NCBI GenBank assembly: GCA_019055375.1
Contig: JAHQIW010001219.1
Span: forward strand, 124,001 to 188,000
Direction of reading: 5' to 3'
Origin: Parelaphostrongylus tenuis
Lineage: Eukaryota > Nematoda > Chromadorea > Rhabditida > Metastrongylidae
Length of the DNA: 64,000 nt
Part shown: positions 28,743 to 43,200 of the stretch, piece by piece
How positions within the stretch are numbered: position 1 is the first letter of the stretch
Layout: every line of letters starts with the position of its first letter
Made by a program: the position numbers and the translations under genes
Notes under the pieces: generated by a model
Databases searched by the model: none
The model's input: only the letters and a program-made list of their open reading frames with translations
Told to the model about the DNA's origin: nothing

Positions 28743-31700
28743 TTCTATTGACATCAGTTCGACACCGCGTGGATACTCTCATCTGCTCACTATGCTCTTC
28801 TCTATGTCTTGCCATAATTAATGAGAAGACGATGAATTACTGCAATTAATAAAAAAAAAGGGCGACTTCATGCGCGACTTTTCATTTTGTTCCGTGTTCC
28901 GAATGGCGTTGGTGCACTTATTCAAACGTAACGACAATAATTACACTAGCACTGCCCGTTTGTAAGAAGTAAATGTAAATCATGTAAAAAGCAAGACGAA
29001 GCGACTATTAGCAGAGTAGGCAATTAGAGCGGATTGTTTCTTCCCACCTGCTACTCAACTATTTCTAATCTGAAGGGCCTCTGCTAAGACATGACGTCAG
29101 AATTTGTCGTTCATTTGATATCAGAATGCACAGCGCAAACTATCTACTATAAATCTGAAGGGACGGATGAAGTATTCGGGTGCTTTTGCGTTTTCATTAC
29201 CCATTTTCAACCCTTTGGGAAGAAAACGTTTTCTGCTTTTTCAAAGTTTCACCAATCATTCGATATTCTAAATCTCGACAATTTCAAAACGTACTTTATC
29301 TTTAAAAAGAACCTTTGGTGGTCTAGCAGTAGAAATATAATTATGTTTCACATTCGACGCGTCTTCATAATCATCTCTGTATATTATTTGAAATGATTTT
29401 TCTCCATGTCGTAGAGATTTCTAAGTTTTCTGCATTGTAATCGTAACAGAAACTTCCTTCTATCGTTCTGTGAGCTTAGGCTTTCCTTTTTCATTTTATA
29501 TTGCCGAATAAGCCCTTTAATAAGCCTAAGCCTATGCACAAAAGCAGTCTGAAAGGATAGAGGGGATCTTGTAGTATCAAAGTCATTTAATTTATCTAGA
29601 TTTTTTTAAGCAGAGAAAGATCTGAATTAAAGAAAAAATTGATGCGCCATATGTACGATCAATCAACCGTTCTATCGATTCACAGCTCACATACTCTACA
29701 CGACAAGAAATACGTGCCGTGAGCGAAACCCAATTTTCTTTAGGCTTTTATAGCGCACTAAAGATTCCTTTCGAAAAACCAAGTGTACTGTTGGAATCTG
29801 CGAGTTTTAAGCTTTTGAATGATTAGTGAATGTCTGGGAAAAGCCCTATCCAGTGAAAAATGCGTCGAAATGCGCGGAGTGTGAAACATAATTTTATCTG
29901 CACTGCTAAGGCACTTTTGGTATTTTATTGATCTGTCTACACAGTTTTTCACTGCGCCGAACCTCGTATCAAGTCGTTTTTTTTCGTTTTCTTCTTGAAC
30001 GTCGCAGAATACTGCTTGATCACGTCTCTTTGAAATCTCGAGGATAGCTGTGGCACTCCACAGGGCGTTCGTTGTTGACTGGCGGAAAATGTTGGAGGAG
30101 GGGACGGTGTTTAGCCCGCGTGCGCGCGACAAGAATCACAACCACTCGGCCATTTTTACTGCTATAGCGCCCTTTCACTGTATAGCGCATAAAAAGGCTT
30201 TCTCAGAAATAAAGAGCGGCATTAAGGCTGTCGGGATCAAAATCTGTCAAATGACCACTAGAACCCTAAAAGAAAAGCGGAAAACGCGTTGTTTTCCATG
30301 AGTTGAAAACGGTATAGATAACGGAAAAGTACTAATGTTCTACTAAAGTGTTGATGTTCTGTTAAAATTCTTAACTTTTCACGGATTGGGATCGATTGAG
30401 ATGGAAGTATATTGTATTGAATTACGAAAAAATCGTTAAGCTTTGTACGATATTGCCAGATGAAGTGTCTTCGATTCTTGACAAATTGTTTTAGATAAAT
30501 CACTTCTGCGACCATCATTGAAACGAGATGAGTTGTCATCATTCATTTCGTTTTCCACCTCTGCTTCCACGTTGTTGATTGCGATTGTTTTGCGTAAACC
30601 TGACGTAGGATTGAAATGGATGATAGGACGATCGGATGATCGAATGACGGAAAGAGTGGTCTTTTCGATGATTTCCAAAAATCATTAAATTAATCATTTG
30701 GCGTACAAAATCCATAAGAAAACTAATAACGCTATCAACTTGGCCACGATTCGGTAAAATTAATAGATGTTTTTGAGGGATTTTCGTTCTGAGTTGGATT
30801 GTTTTCGTGCAGGCTGACTATGAAATATGTCAAGCAGTAAAACGGAATTGTTTCTGAAACGAAAGCCTTTCATGAATAGTAGACGTCTACTGGATAAACA
30901 GCTACAGATTAATCGTGTTACATCTGCTTTGACAATCGGTCAAACATGGAATTTATCCTTATACCAATAAGAATATCGATCAAATTCCTATACATTCCTT
31001 CTTCATTGACTCATGCATTCAACGCACCTCCCATTCGCGTCCATGCCATAGGACGAGATTGATGCGCAGCGTAATAATCTCATTAAGCCATTTTTATCCT
31101 AATATTGGCGCTATAACGCTATCAGTTTTCGTTGTTTTCTCCTTGCATCGTTTCGTTCACTCATCTCTGCGATCACAAGCGATTGGTCGACGTCGTCGGC
31201 GTCTATCTTACTCAAATATTTGATAAATCGTAGGATTTACCGTTGTCTTCTAATATATGTCACCATTTTCGGCACTAATCGGTGACGATGACAGAGTGCA
31301 GAAATTACTTCGGTTGTTCGTATGCGATCAGAATATCCGGACTAGGTGCTCGATAGTCAAGTTCGAAGAGTTTATTCTCAGTTAGAGTTTCTTTTATATG
31401 ATTTTTGGATCACTACATAATGACGCTAGAATCGATTTAATAAATCGTTTTAATTGTGGACGACTTCCTAACTGACAAATCACAACAAACTATTTAAGTT
31501 TAGCACCTATGGACGACTTTTCTACTACTGTTATTTGTAACTAGATATGTTAGAATTCTGTTTGGTGGTATTTTTTAGTGATGTAGGAAATTTTCAAAAA
31601 TTTGATGAATTTTCAAATTATTGAACATCGTCGTCGCCTAAGCCATAAATTGTCACATGCATATGCACGACAATTACCTATCGTCCCTGCATTTAGCTTT

Positions 31701-34049
31701 ACGTCGTCGGGTTTTTTGAATTTCTTGGAATAGCTAGGTTACACATAATGTAAGTAATAATGCAAGCTTTTCGTGGCAGGACCCATCATAATCAGTGCAG
31801 TGGTTGGCTGAACGGCATTATTGTTGCGTGGTCCGTGAAGAAAAAATTCTGATGCTCCGACTTTGTTGTAATTTGTGAAGAATGTAGACAACTTTAGAAT
31901 TAGAAATATACAAGTTCGCGTTTTCCATAAAAGATCATCAAATTAATCATAAAGTTATCGCGACTTCCAAAGAGAAATCAATTTGTGAATTTTTCTGTTC
32001 AGATCAGTTCATCTCACCGGAAGAATTTATCTAGAGAGAGCATTTGGACTTCATTATCATTTCGTACCCTTTGACGAATTCTTTAGCAAATGTGCAACAC
32101 ATGTCATCCCAAAATAACATTACACAGAAAGTTGTATCTTTTTCTGCTCGAATATTTAGCATTGTCATAGAAAATCATCGGACGTTTTTCGGGCGTAATA
32201 TGAACTTCTATTGAAGCACTTCCAAGGACTGATTATTGTTTAACCTCGGCATCGACCAAATAATTCTGAAGTTTTCTTATTCGGCGAACACGAGGTTATC
32301 AACAAAATATTTATTCAGTGCAGCATAAACAGTGCAATACGGAGAGTTGCAATGGCTGACGTTTCGGCGATTTTTGCCTTCTTCAGAGCCTACCAGAATC
32401 AAACAGACATGCAGCGTACACATTCAAACACTTCTGTAAACAAAGCAGATAGAGCTTAGTAAGTAAACATCAAATCACATAGTGAACAGCTCATTATACA
32501 TACTCACTTCCATATGTACTATATACTTTTCCATGGACTATACACCATGTACTAGTTTTATATATATATACATATATATACATATATATACATATATATA
32601 TATATATATATTTATTCCCCAAGAGAATTAAGTGGTGAGCAAAAACACGGCCTCAAGCGAAAATCGAACCCGCGTTTCATCCTATCCGAGGACGCGTGCT
32701 TTATCACCACACTACCGAGGCACATTGCGCCACCACTCATTCTTTGACATCTCTACGTTAGCTATCAGCCACCAATCTTTTTAACAGGTTTGGTCGGGTA
32801 TGCGACTTCGCTCTATAAACCCAGTTGAGGTGATAGCCATTGTGATAGCTAATATTCGAATATGTGTTTTTGCTCACCACTTAATTCTCCTAAGAATATA
32901 CGAATAGTCATAAATAACACTGCGAAAAATGCAGTAAAATACTAGAAATTTCGAATGTTAGTTATTACAATGGCTGTCACCTCAACTGGGTTTATAGAGC
33001 GAAGTCGCATACCCGACCAAACCTGTTAAAAAGGTTGGTGGCTGATAGCTAACGTAGAGATGTCGAAGAATGAGTGGTGGCGCAATGTGCCTCGGTAGTG
33101 TGGTGGTAAAGCACGCGTCCTCGGAAAGGATGAAACGCGGGTTCGATTTTCGCTTGAGGCCGTGTTTTTGCTCACCACTCAATTCTCTTAGGAATATACG
33201 AATGATCATAGCACTGCGAAAAATGAAGTAAAATGCTAGAAATTTCGAATACATATATATATGTGTAATATACCGTATGAAGTATATATAAAAGGTGTTC
33301 ACTATGATTTAATCCTTGCGTACTAAATTCTATTTGCTTTGGTTATAAAAGTGTTTAACTTAGTGGACTGCTTGTGAATCTGACACTTGCTCCGGACAAG
33401 GAGAAAACGCTGATACATCAAACATTAGAACTTTCTGTATTGTACGGCTTTTGCTGTACTAAATAAACGTTCTGTTAACAACCTCGTCTCTGCTCAGTAA
33501 GAAAACTACGAAACTTTTTTTCATTCGATACCCTTTTCAAACCGATGAACTGAACCTATGACAAATGATCTTCAACTAGGCCGCAAGGCAGCCTCTACAG
33601 GAATGTTTTCAACTTGTAGTTCTTTTTCGTATAAATGTTGTTTCTCTATTTTCATCTGTGTTCTTCTGTCTCCCTCTTTCTCTGTGCCCCTTTTTTTCCT
33701 ATTTCTTCCTCTTTTCCCTTTCATGAAAATGCATCTGAACTTTTCCATCATGCATTATGCCTAAGATCTGAATCAAGAAAGAATCTTCAGTATTGTTTAC
33801 GGGTGTTGTTTGAGGTATGCTGTACATTATTGGCTGACTTCTGAAAATTCAAGCAAAAATCGATATTTGAGCTTTCCTTGTCCTGGTTTTCGCTATTATT
33901 TCATCACATTATTAGACGTTGTAAGGAGCAGATGCATTGCACTGAGTCAATTCGTCATGAATGAGCACTAATTTTGAAGTTCTAGCCTTGGCTAATGTTC
34001 GTTAAACTTTGGACCACCATTTGCTTTTGACAAAGCGAACAATGTGTTC

Positions 34050-34094
<45 letters not shown>

Positions 34095-34214
34095 TTATAC
34101 TTAAATATGTATAAAACATGCACATATATGTATATATCTATATCACATATGTACACGTATTTGCATATGAATTCATGAGTATATGATATTTACATACATA
34201 TGCGTATATACATG

Positions 34215-34246
<32 letters not shown>

Positions 34247-37200
34247 ACAAATATATGTACATACATATACATATTTCTACATATGCATGTTTGTATATGT
34301 ACACATATATTTATATATATGAAAGCCCTTCGACACAAAAAATTCTTAGTTGAAAAGCATGTATGTTCTGTTGCCTTATGATCGCTATTCAACAGAAGGT
34401 ACTATGTCATCGACTGAAGAACGGGTTACTTCCATCGCCGCAGCTTTTTTGTCATATGAAGAACTAAGTAGAATCCACATGCAGCTTAAATTTTTCTTGA
34501 CCGCTACCTCAATAATCCACTTCTTATAAAACACTCGCTGTTGCCGGATTTTTTCTGGGGTGCGCACAAAATCCCCCAAAGGGCGTTCCGCGGTCATCAC
34601 CATCACCATCACAATCACCATCGTAGGCAGGCGCCCACTCTTGCCGATCGTAGGGAGATTTCTAACTTTACCAGTATGTTTCTTTACCCCAGGCAAAGAT
34701 CCTGCCATGCTTTTGTCCTAATTGAGTTTCTCCAATAAAGGCCGCAAAATCATTTTTAATTATGGTGAATCTTGGCTGTAGATGAAATCCCCATTTAACG
34801 AATTTCCCATATTCGTTATACTACTTTCAGTGATAATCAGGCAGTGCTTTACTAACTGTACTTTGAAGCAAAGACCCTATTGTTTAGATCTCCCAATTTT
34901 ACCATAGCATGGCCAAATTTTTTAACCGATTGAGGTCACGTCCAAATCAACCATCAAATGACAAAGTTTCGTATGATTGTAATACTTTTACCATTCCATG
35001 TTCATTCAACCAGAAGAACTTATTTAGGCAGGATGAACCTAAGTCAGAAATCTGCTTCGTTTTGTCGAATGGGTGAAAGTTGTTTTTTCTACTACTTTGA
35101 AATTTTTAGGATGAACTCATAAAAACATCAAGGCAATAGAGAATCTTAAGAGATTCTAGAGAACAACGACAATTTTCAGAGCAAAGATATCTTCTATGTT
35201 TTGTACAAGCGATGATACTGAAAATTGTTTTCTGTTATGAATGTCAACTGAACCTAAAGTGAAAAAATTATAATAAACTTTACCAAGTCGATAATGTCAA
35301 ACCTTCTTGACCTTAATATGAATTTCGTACGTGTTCCTGACTTTTCATTTTTTATTCTATTTTATTCTAAGAACTCCATTTGTGTTTTCTGTTTCAATTC
35401 CATTTATGCTGGATATTCGGAGTCCGCAAATACCATCAGATTGTTAAACAGGAAAATAAAAATGAATCGATTGCTGGTCATCTTTCTACCAGAATTTTAG
35501 AATCTTTCATAGCTTTTAATCTTTTTTTCCTCTTTAATCAGTGAATGAATCGCATCAAATAGTTAGCAATGATGACTGGTTTCTGCCAATGACTGGTTTC
35601 TGCCAAAGTGGTGGTCAAGTTTTACTTAGAGGCAGCCCATTACTTTATTAATTCGCTACTCTTTTGTTGATTGCAGGATCGATTTTCGACAAATTTTATC
35701 AATCTCAGTGAATAAGACTTATACTAGAAAACTGTAAAGGGATATCTCAAGAGCTTTTGCATATTGTTTTCTTGGATTTTATTGATTAATAAACTCACGA
35801 GTCACCTTAATAGTTTATTTAATGGAGTTTCAATTTATTGTTCTACACTTCCTATGACGGGTTTTGTTTTACAATAAAGTTTTTTAATTTGTAACGCAGT
35901 CATAATACTGTAAGAAAGAAAGAACTTTTTTAATGATGTGCAAAGCATATTATTATAGTTTTATCACTTATCTTTCTGCTTTTGTTTTTCTACGAACAAA
36001 ACGGTCAGATGTTCATTATGTTCTATTTGTTCACGATTGCCACATCAATGCCACTTAGGCTTTCGGTTTCGTGACCGTCTACGGATTGTCTTGTGCATCA
36101 TCGAAAACCTTAGAAAACAATTGTGATTACAGTAGTCCTTGATAACTACAGTAACCACGGCTAGGGTTGAGGTCAATGTTGAACCTTTTTCTTTAGAGTT
36201 TTTGCCATTATGAATTCTTTGCTGCAGTTTCAATGATGAACTATACTATATATCTCCTTTTTCGGATATGAATAGCATTGCCTTTAATGACAGATGTTTC
36301 ACTTATCCCTTCTTTTGTCTATGGTGGAATAGAAAAGATCCTAGCTGTGAGTGCTTTTGATGATTTTGACTAACGGAACTATTCTTTCCCTAGACATAAA
36401 CGTCCTTCCACCCGTTCTCCTTGATGTTTTTGTCGTTCACCGTCGGTGTAAAACTCAAACTGGAGTGCGCTCTCTTCCAAGTTTTTGAGACGAATTCAAA
36501 TCAATGGGTCTCAAATTCTGAATTCTTCAATAAATGTGCTCTATTTGTCCGTCATCGATCGTGTTTTTTTCATCTTTGACGTCCTTCGCTTCTAAAGTGC
36601 TATTTGCATTTTTGGCCTCACTCCTAAAGTGCCACTCGCATACTAATCGACTAGCCGTCTCAAAATCGTGGTCAGCTTCTCTTTTAGCTTTTTCACTCAG
36701 AAAAATTCCTCTTGCGTGATTTGCTTGGACTTCCTCTATGTCTTCCAGAATTATAAGACAGACCCTGATTTACAGTATCGTAAAGCTTACAATCATCTTT
36801 GTAGTTTCGTTTCTAATCGGAAGTGATTATCAAAAACTGTCCAAAACTATATTATTTTGTTTGTTTTTCTCTTCTAATTTTTTCAAACTTTTCCCCGACT
36901 TTTTACGTTCTTCAAATGTTTCACTTCGACCTATTTCGGTGCCGAATCAACAATGTCATTTCTTTTCTGATCTGACTATTGTAGTGCTTCGCTACATCAG
37001 AAGTACGTCTTGTGATTAACCAAACTCATTTCCTTCTCTTTTTTGCAGCTACTGAATTCTTAAAAGATTTAAGATACCTAATACCAGCCATTCACATTTG
37101 GATTGTGATGTTACTTAGAGTAATACTATAATAATTAATGATGATTAGTGATAATATTAGAGGGATTCTAACGAGTTTCAACACTAGATATTATGGTCGT

Positions 37201-40200
37201 ACAGAAAGACTTGGTAATGTTCTTTCAAGGCGGCGCCACTTGAAGCCTTCAGTAAAAGCGTATTTTTAGCCTTTGCAAAACGTTTCTGTAGTTTATAGAT
37301 AGCGCAAATCAAGTGAATTAGAAAGAATATTTTATCTCTCATATTGCTTGTTTTCAACGCCGTACCAGTCAAAATGAGACTTTGTTTCACATTTGAGGAT
37401 TTCTGGCGTGATAAAAGTTTTTTTCAACAACATTTTAACCATTAGATAAAGCAAATCTTTCCGATTAAAAAATATGTTTGCTCTTTGGTATTACAGCTCT
37501 ACACACACCCTAGGTGACTAAAAGTGCTCACTGAGTGTGAAACCCAATATTCTTTCGGTCGTTCCAAAGCTCGAAGAAGTCTTTTCGGGAAGTCAAATTT
37601 ACCTTTATAATCGGAAAGATTTTCTCTATCTAACAATTAAAAGTTCGTTACAACAAGATTCTTATACAGTGTGAAATCTCTGAATAAGAAACAAAATCTA
37701 ATTTTGACTGGTACGGCGCCAAAAATGAGCTATTTGAGAAATTAAACATGCCATTGAAATTCATTTTATTTGTGCTATCGATAAACTACAAAAGCGTTTT
37801 GCAAAAACAAAAAAATACGTTCTTATTGAAGGCCTCAAATGTCGCCGCCACAATATAACAGTAGCAAAATTTTATAGTTATGACAGTGTGAATCATCAAC
37901 GAAAAAATATCAAGTTTTGTTTTTTACGCGACTGTTTTTTTTATCATTTTAATCTATTACTACAAAGAATTTGCCATATTTTGAACATTCATGTAGTTTT
38001 AACGACTTGAAAGCGGTTCAAAACCCTTAACCTTTTCAAAATCAGATGTTCGAAATTCCGTCATTCTTCAACTAAATTAATCATACTCTACAGTAATACA
38101 GTAGTCGCCGCCCAGAGTTGGTTCGCTCAAATCCACTGAGATTTGCACTTCAGAAATCGCAGCTCGAAGATTTTCATACTTTTTCAAACAATTTCGTTTC
38201 TTTTTCAATCATCTGCCCATCGTTTTTCTTCGTTGAGGTTGTTTCTTGTTCTCTGTTGTCTTAAACCGACGTGTCCAAGAGGAATCGATTCATGACATGG
38301 ATGCTTCGACGGATGACATCATTCGTAACGAAAGGACTTCTTTGAATGAACGAGCGGTCGTTGGTGCTGTCATTTTCGCCATTGCCGTAATAGTCCCGTT
38401 ATGTGTGAACAACACGGGAAATGTTTTGTGATGTCTGGGATTTAATGCCTCAGAAAAGACTCAAATTTCCGTTGGTGAAAAATTTTTCTACTGGCAGTTG
38501 ATAAGTGTGATTGTCACAAGCAAAAACTGCATCTGTACAAATGATGTCTGACCATGCGATTTTGGCTATCGATTACGACAAAGCTAAACATAGGCGTCCA
38601 TTCGAGTAATCTTTCATGAAGGACGTCTTATGGTGACCCATTAGTAGTTGTTCGGAGAAATGATCATTAAGAGTTCCCAAGTGCGTTGTACGTAGGGGAT
38701 CGGCTGTCACAGTTCATGTTCATCAAGACTATTTGTGGTTGCGTAAAATCAAAGCTGCCATTTTGAGCAATCGTATGATATTGAATCATCATCAGCTCCT
38801 TAACTGTCTGCACTAAGTCCATTTCTGCGACTTTATAACTAGGTGGAACGTCTGCTGATGGCTTCAAAAGCTTTAACGCGAATCAAAACACTCTGTACTG
38901 ATTTTAATATGCACGCGAACTCAGCTAATGAACTTCATGCACGTCTTCAAATTTTTCCAAGAACTGACTGGTTTGGTTAAAGAGGTAGTTCTGGGTCATT
39001 TGTATTCGACATACAACAAGCTAATTAGTGAATGTACCAGGTACGAACGAGCGAGCTCGTTAACAAGTTCTCAACTATTTTTTCGCAGAAAAAGCCATGA
39101 ATAACAACAATTGCCAGAGTAGAGTGTGATGCTTTTCACATTGGTTAAATAGAACCTTTGTTAGAAGATCAATACGGATGTGTCCTTATCTCCACTGAGA
39201 CCACCATTCGGAGCTGTAATTAAATCTTTTATACGTTATGATACTGGATGATGGCATTTACTAAATTGCCAGATCTCAATAAATTGTGGTAATTCGAAAA
39301 TCCACTACATGTAGGTCAAGCCCACAGGAACATTTTCATCAAAAAGTTAGAGTTTGAAATCGAGAGGCTGGAAAATTTTTTTCTGTCTTCATTGGCATTA
39401 TAGCAATCTAATGATGTTGTAGTAAGACCGACTATATTGTAAAACTAATACTGTACATTAGTTCACAATTTATTCTTAATAAGCCAAATTGCTGCGTTTT
39501 TATTGCAAAATTTATTTGTACAGCTGTTTCAGAGGATTCCGCCTTCTTCAGAGCCTTCAAAGATCAGATATAACGATGTCTGCAATCAACTCAGCTAAAC
39601 ACCTCCGTTATCTCGACAGCAAGAAAACTAATCAATTGATTATTCTGAGTTAATCTTTGGTTACTACTCTATTGTAGAAATATAGATGATTTCATAATCT
39701 ATACATACCAAAAATGAATGCTACTACTGCACCACCGAGGCTACCGCCTTGTTACCACTCTTTTTTCGATATAAACTATCGTAGCTGTAAATAATCAACT
39801 TTTAAGGGGCTTGCTTTGGTGAAGAAATATTGGCAATATACAAGGTTAGCTCTCCCCAATACGAGTGAAACGCGGCTTCGACTCTCGCTTGGGGATCGAA
39901 TGTTATGCATACCGTGCAACACCTCCTAGATGATCGTATGTTATTTGTTTCACAAACGAAGAGATCAGCAGAAGTTTTGAATAGTTGAACGAACATCCAG
40001 AGTACATAAGATTCTCTGATAAGGAACCAACTAAAAATTGCCTTTCATTTCTGAATGCCCAAATTGAGCTATCCGAAAGCGGCTGCATCATCAGATGGTG
40101 TTGAAGGATATGTATCAGAATTATCCTGATTCATTACGTCTCCTTTCAACCTCAGAAACAGCGTACTGTGAAGAATATATTCCGAACAGCCTCCAGTGTT

Positions 40201-43200
40201 TGTACAGGAAGAGAGGAAAACGTGGAATCCCTGGAATTAGCTCAGCAAATAACCATTTCCAATGCTTACAAAGATACAGCTACTTGGGGTAGGCTTAAAA
40301 GAAGTAACACAACACGAAACAACAATTGCAGCGAAAGTAAGGTCGCATTTGGATTATCCTTCATTTTGAAAAAAAATGAAAAGCGTAGCTTTAAAATACT
40401 GTTCAACTAGGGAGGGCTTGCAGAAATCGGTCACAAGATTGAAAAACCACGGTAATACTCTGAGGTGCCAGCCAGTTTGGAACTGCAGCAGGAGTAATTA
40501 TCTGCAAAACGTGAGATTTTCAAAGATAGTGGAAGAATTCCATGAATCCAAACATGAAACACAGCAAGGAATACCTCGTTATCGTTCGTGATTTGACACA
40601 CTACAAAGGCCGTTACACTAATGTGAAAGGTGCAGCGAGACGGTATGTTAGCTGTGTACGACTAGTTTTCATTTGGACTACTCAGTAGAAGACTCATTGA
40701 AAGCGGAAAAGTTGCATTACCAGTGCGACTGAAGTCTAGGTTTGATTCTTTTCTGCTGAAGTAGTGGAGGTGTTGGGCTCACTCAGTCGTGGACAACCTG
40801 ATCTTGACAACCTGACCTGAGCTTTGAAGAAGGCGAAATTCTCCGAAATTTTGACTTCTCAAATAAATCTCGTTATAGCAGTTTTACGTCTCCGATTAAA
40901 AAAAAGGTCTCATGATCTTTTTTGCCAAAGTTATACAGCTTCATACAGTACGGTCACTCTCATCTTGCATCATTGATGTTCCTGAAAGATGCTCACACTG
41001 GTCTTTTGACAACTCTTGTCACCTTTTTTATATTTTTTCTTTGACAAAAACTCTTAACTTACTTCTGCATTAGTGTCTATTCTAAAAGTTTGAATGGTCT
41101 TTCATCTACTTTATTGCGGATGCACAGAAAATTTCCTTAAAACCGCATGAATATCTATCTGAGATTCTTTTGTTGGAACAGTCCGTAAGCTCATTCATAT
41201 ACAAAAGAGTCTTGTGGCCTCAAATTTCACACTTTCCAAAAAAAATTAAGGACAAAGCTTTGGACTTCTTTTACGGATAAAATCCAGCTTTCTCAACTTC
41301 TGCGGCGAATATTGCCGTTCTTTCCAGTTAGATAAACACAGTAAAACGTCCAATTCATTGTAGTGCCGACATCTCTTTGTGGATCCCGAAAGTAATGTCC
41401 CATATTTCTTAAATATAGCATGTTCTTGAAGATCGAACTGATAAATTTTTCTAAAACATGAAAAGACTTATTCGTGCCTAAGAGAAATCAACTTTTCTCT
41501 TCCAAACCGTCAATTTTTCTCTTAACATTTAAGCCGGGGCTCATCAATATCAGCACTAGCTGGCTTTTTCTTGAGAAAGGAACCATTTCACTCAGCTACT
41601 TTTGGTTTTGACCTCTATGTTGCAATATGATTAGTTCAACTTCTTTTTGAATTATATCTTCGATTGTCACTGGAATCACCAGTGATCGCTGAGTTGCTAG
41701 ATTTTCATTTGCTTCATATGGTTTCCTACAAATGTAATGAATATAGCTTGTATTTTTTGAAAATATGTTGACGCCACGTTGATTCCGTCAGGAAAACCAG
41801 TGAGACGCGGAATATGCAGTGATTGCGGTCATCGGCGCATACCGTATACTATCCAATCGTAGCAGCGTGAATTCAATACACCGAGAATATTAGCATCGAG
41901 ACGAGTATGCAGTGTCATCTTCAAAAACTACGCAAATGTCGACCGCTATTCCTAAACAGCTTATGATTGTATTGCAAAATGGGTCGTACAAGGTAAACAC
42001 AACAGTACAATAATATTGATTGATCAGTCGATCGATGCACGGAAGTGCGAGAACGCGTTTTGAAAGTTCTCATCTTTTGTTTTCTTTTTATGTGCAAAAA
42101 AATTGCTTACATTATCAGATGGTAAGTGGATAATACTCAAATTACACCCTGTATCCATTGAAATACTGACTATTGATCCGTTTTGACCATCCGACAGGTA
42201 GGTAGTCCCTGAATAAGTAATAACAAATTACCGTTCGAACGCCTATTCTGCAAATCCATCAATCCGTACTTCGTTTATTTAGGTGCTCTCGTTGGGCGCC
42301 GATGTGCTGCCGGAGTACAAGCTGCAGCCGACGCGCATCCATCATTGCACCATCGTGCATTACAGGTGTTTTTTTTAAAAATTTTTTTCAAAGTTCCAAA
42401 AAAAAGCTTTTTGGCCTTTTTTCAAAATGAATAAACTACATGGAGATTTATCAGCGCTGCGATAAGGTTAAACTCGTCGTCGAGTCGCTGAAAATGAACA
42501 AAATCTATCCGTTGGGCGATAGCTTTGATCGGATAAAAAGCGTAAAGCATATGAGCCAGCTCATCTTATTGTCAAAATTTGAGTATATTTGTCGCTAAGC
42601 AGAAAATATTTTGACATACCTCTTAGTGCATTTAGGGTTAAAATTCGTCGTTGTTCATGGTCGTAATGTTCTGAATGTATGTAAGATTTACATTACACAG
42701 ATGTTGTGCAACATATAAAACATTTTTTATGTAATATCGATGAATGTTAGAATACTGTGGATAGCCTGTTTCCAAGAATCCTGAGAGACTGATATTTGAC
42801 TGATATTTTGTCCTCTGGGAGAGTTTTTCGGATATCTTCAGATTAACCGCATTAGTTCATTCCCAAGTTTTCACCCGCCATTGCCCTTGGGGATTGGGAA
42901 AGAATGTTCGTTTTCTTGTGACTTTTTACAGATGTCGACGGCATTCTGACTTGAACTGGATTTTAGTTGAGTTCTAGCAAGAGATAGACTTCCGTTATAA
43001 TTGCTACTCTACCAAGGAAAAGACTGTCTTCTAAATACGTCGTAGTTGAACACAAAAGAACGCTTTTTCTTCACAATATGAGCGCCCAACGCTTGGAAGA
43101 AGAAATTAAATGATTGATTTACACTTTACGCTTCAAAATATTCAGACCTCGCTAAACTTAGACAACAAATGTTCGTGATTATTATTGGGAGATTACTTGC

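Noticed and set aside
28146..28754. Open frames on both strands rich in Tyr, Ile and His
   Set aside because: They are translations of TATACA/TATG microsatellites; the same holds at 11585-11818, 18347-18532 and 34138-34392.
29758..30132. 124-codon minus-strand open frame
   Set aside because: Lies entirely inside the TIR-type repeat with a nested inverted repeat; no family match and no conservation between repeat copies as protein.
32982..33302. 106-codon minus-strand open frame
   Set aside because: Antisense of the tRNA-derived SINE palindrome.
38246..38431. Short plus-strand frame with a hydrophobic segment, considered as an extra channel exon
   Set aside because: No splice donor in suitable phase to exon 2 and no resemblance to ERG N-termini.
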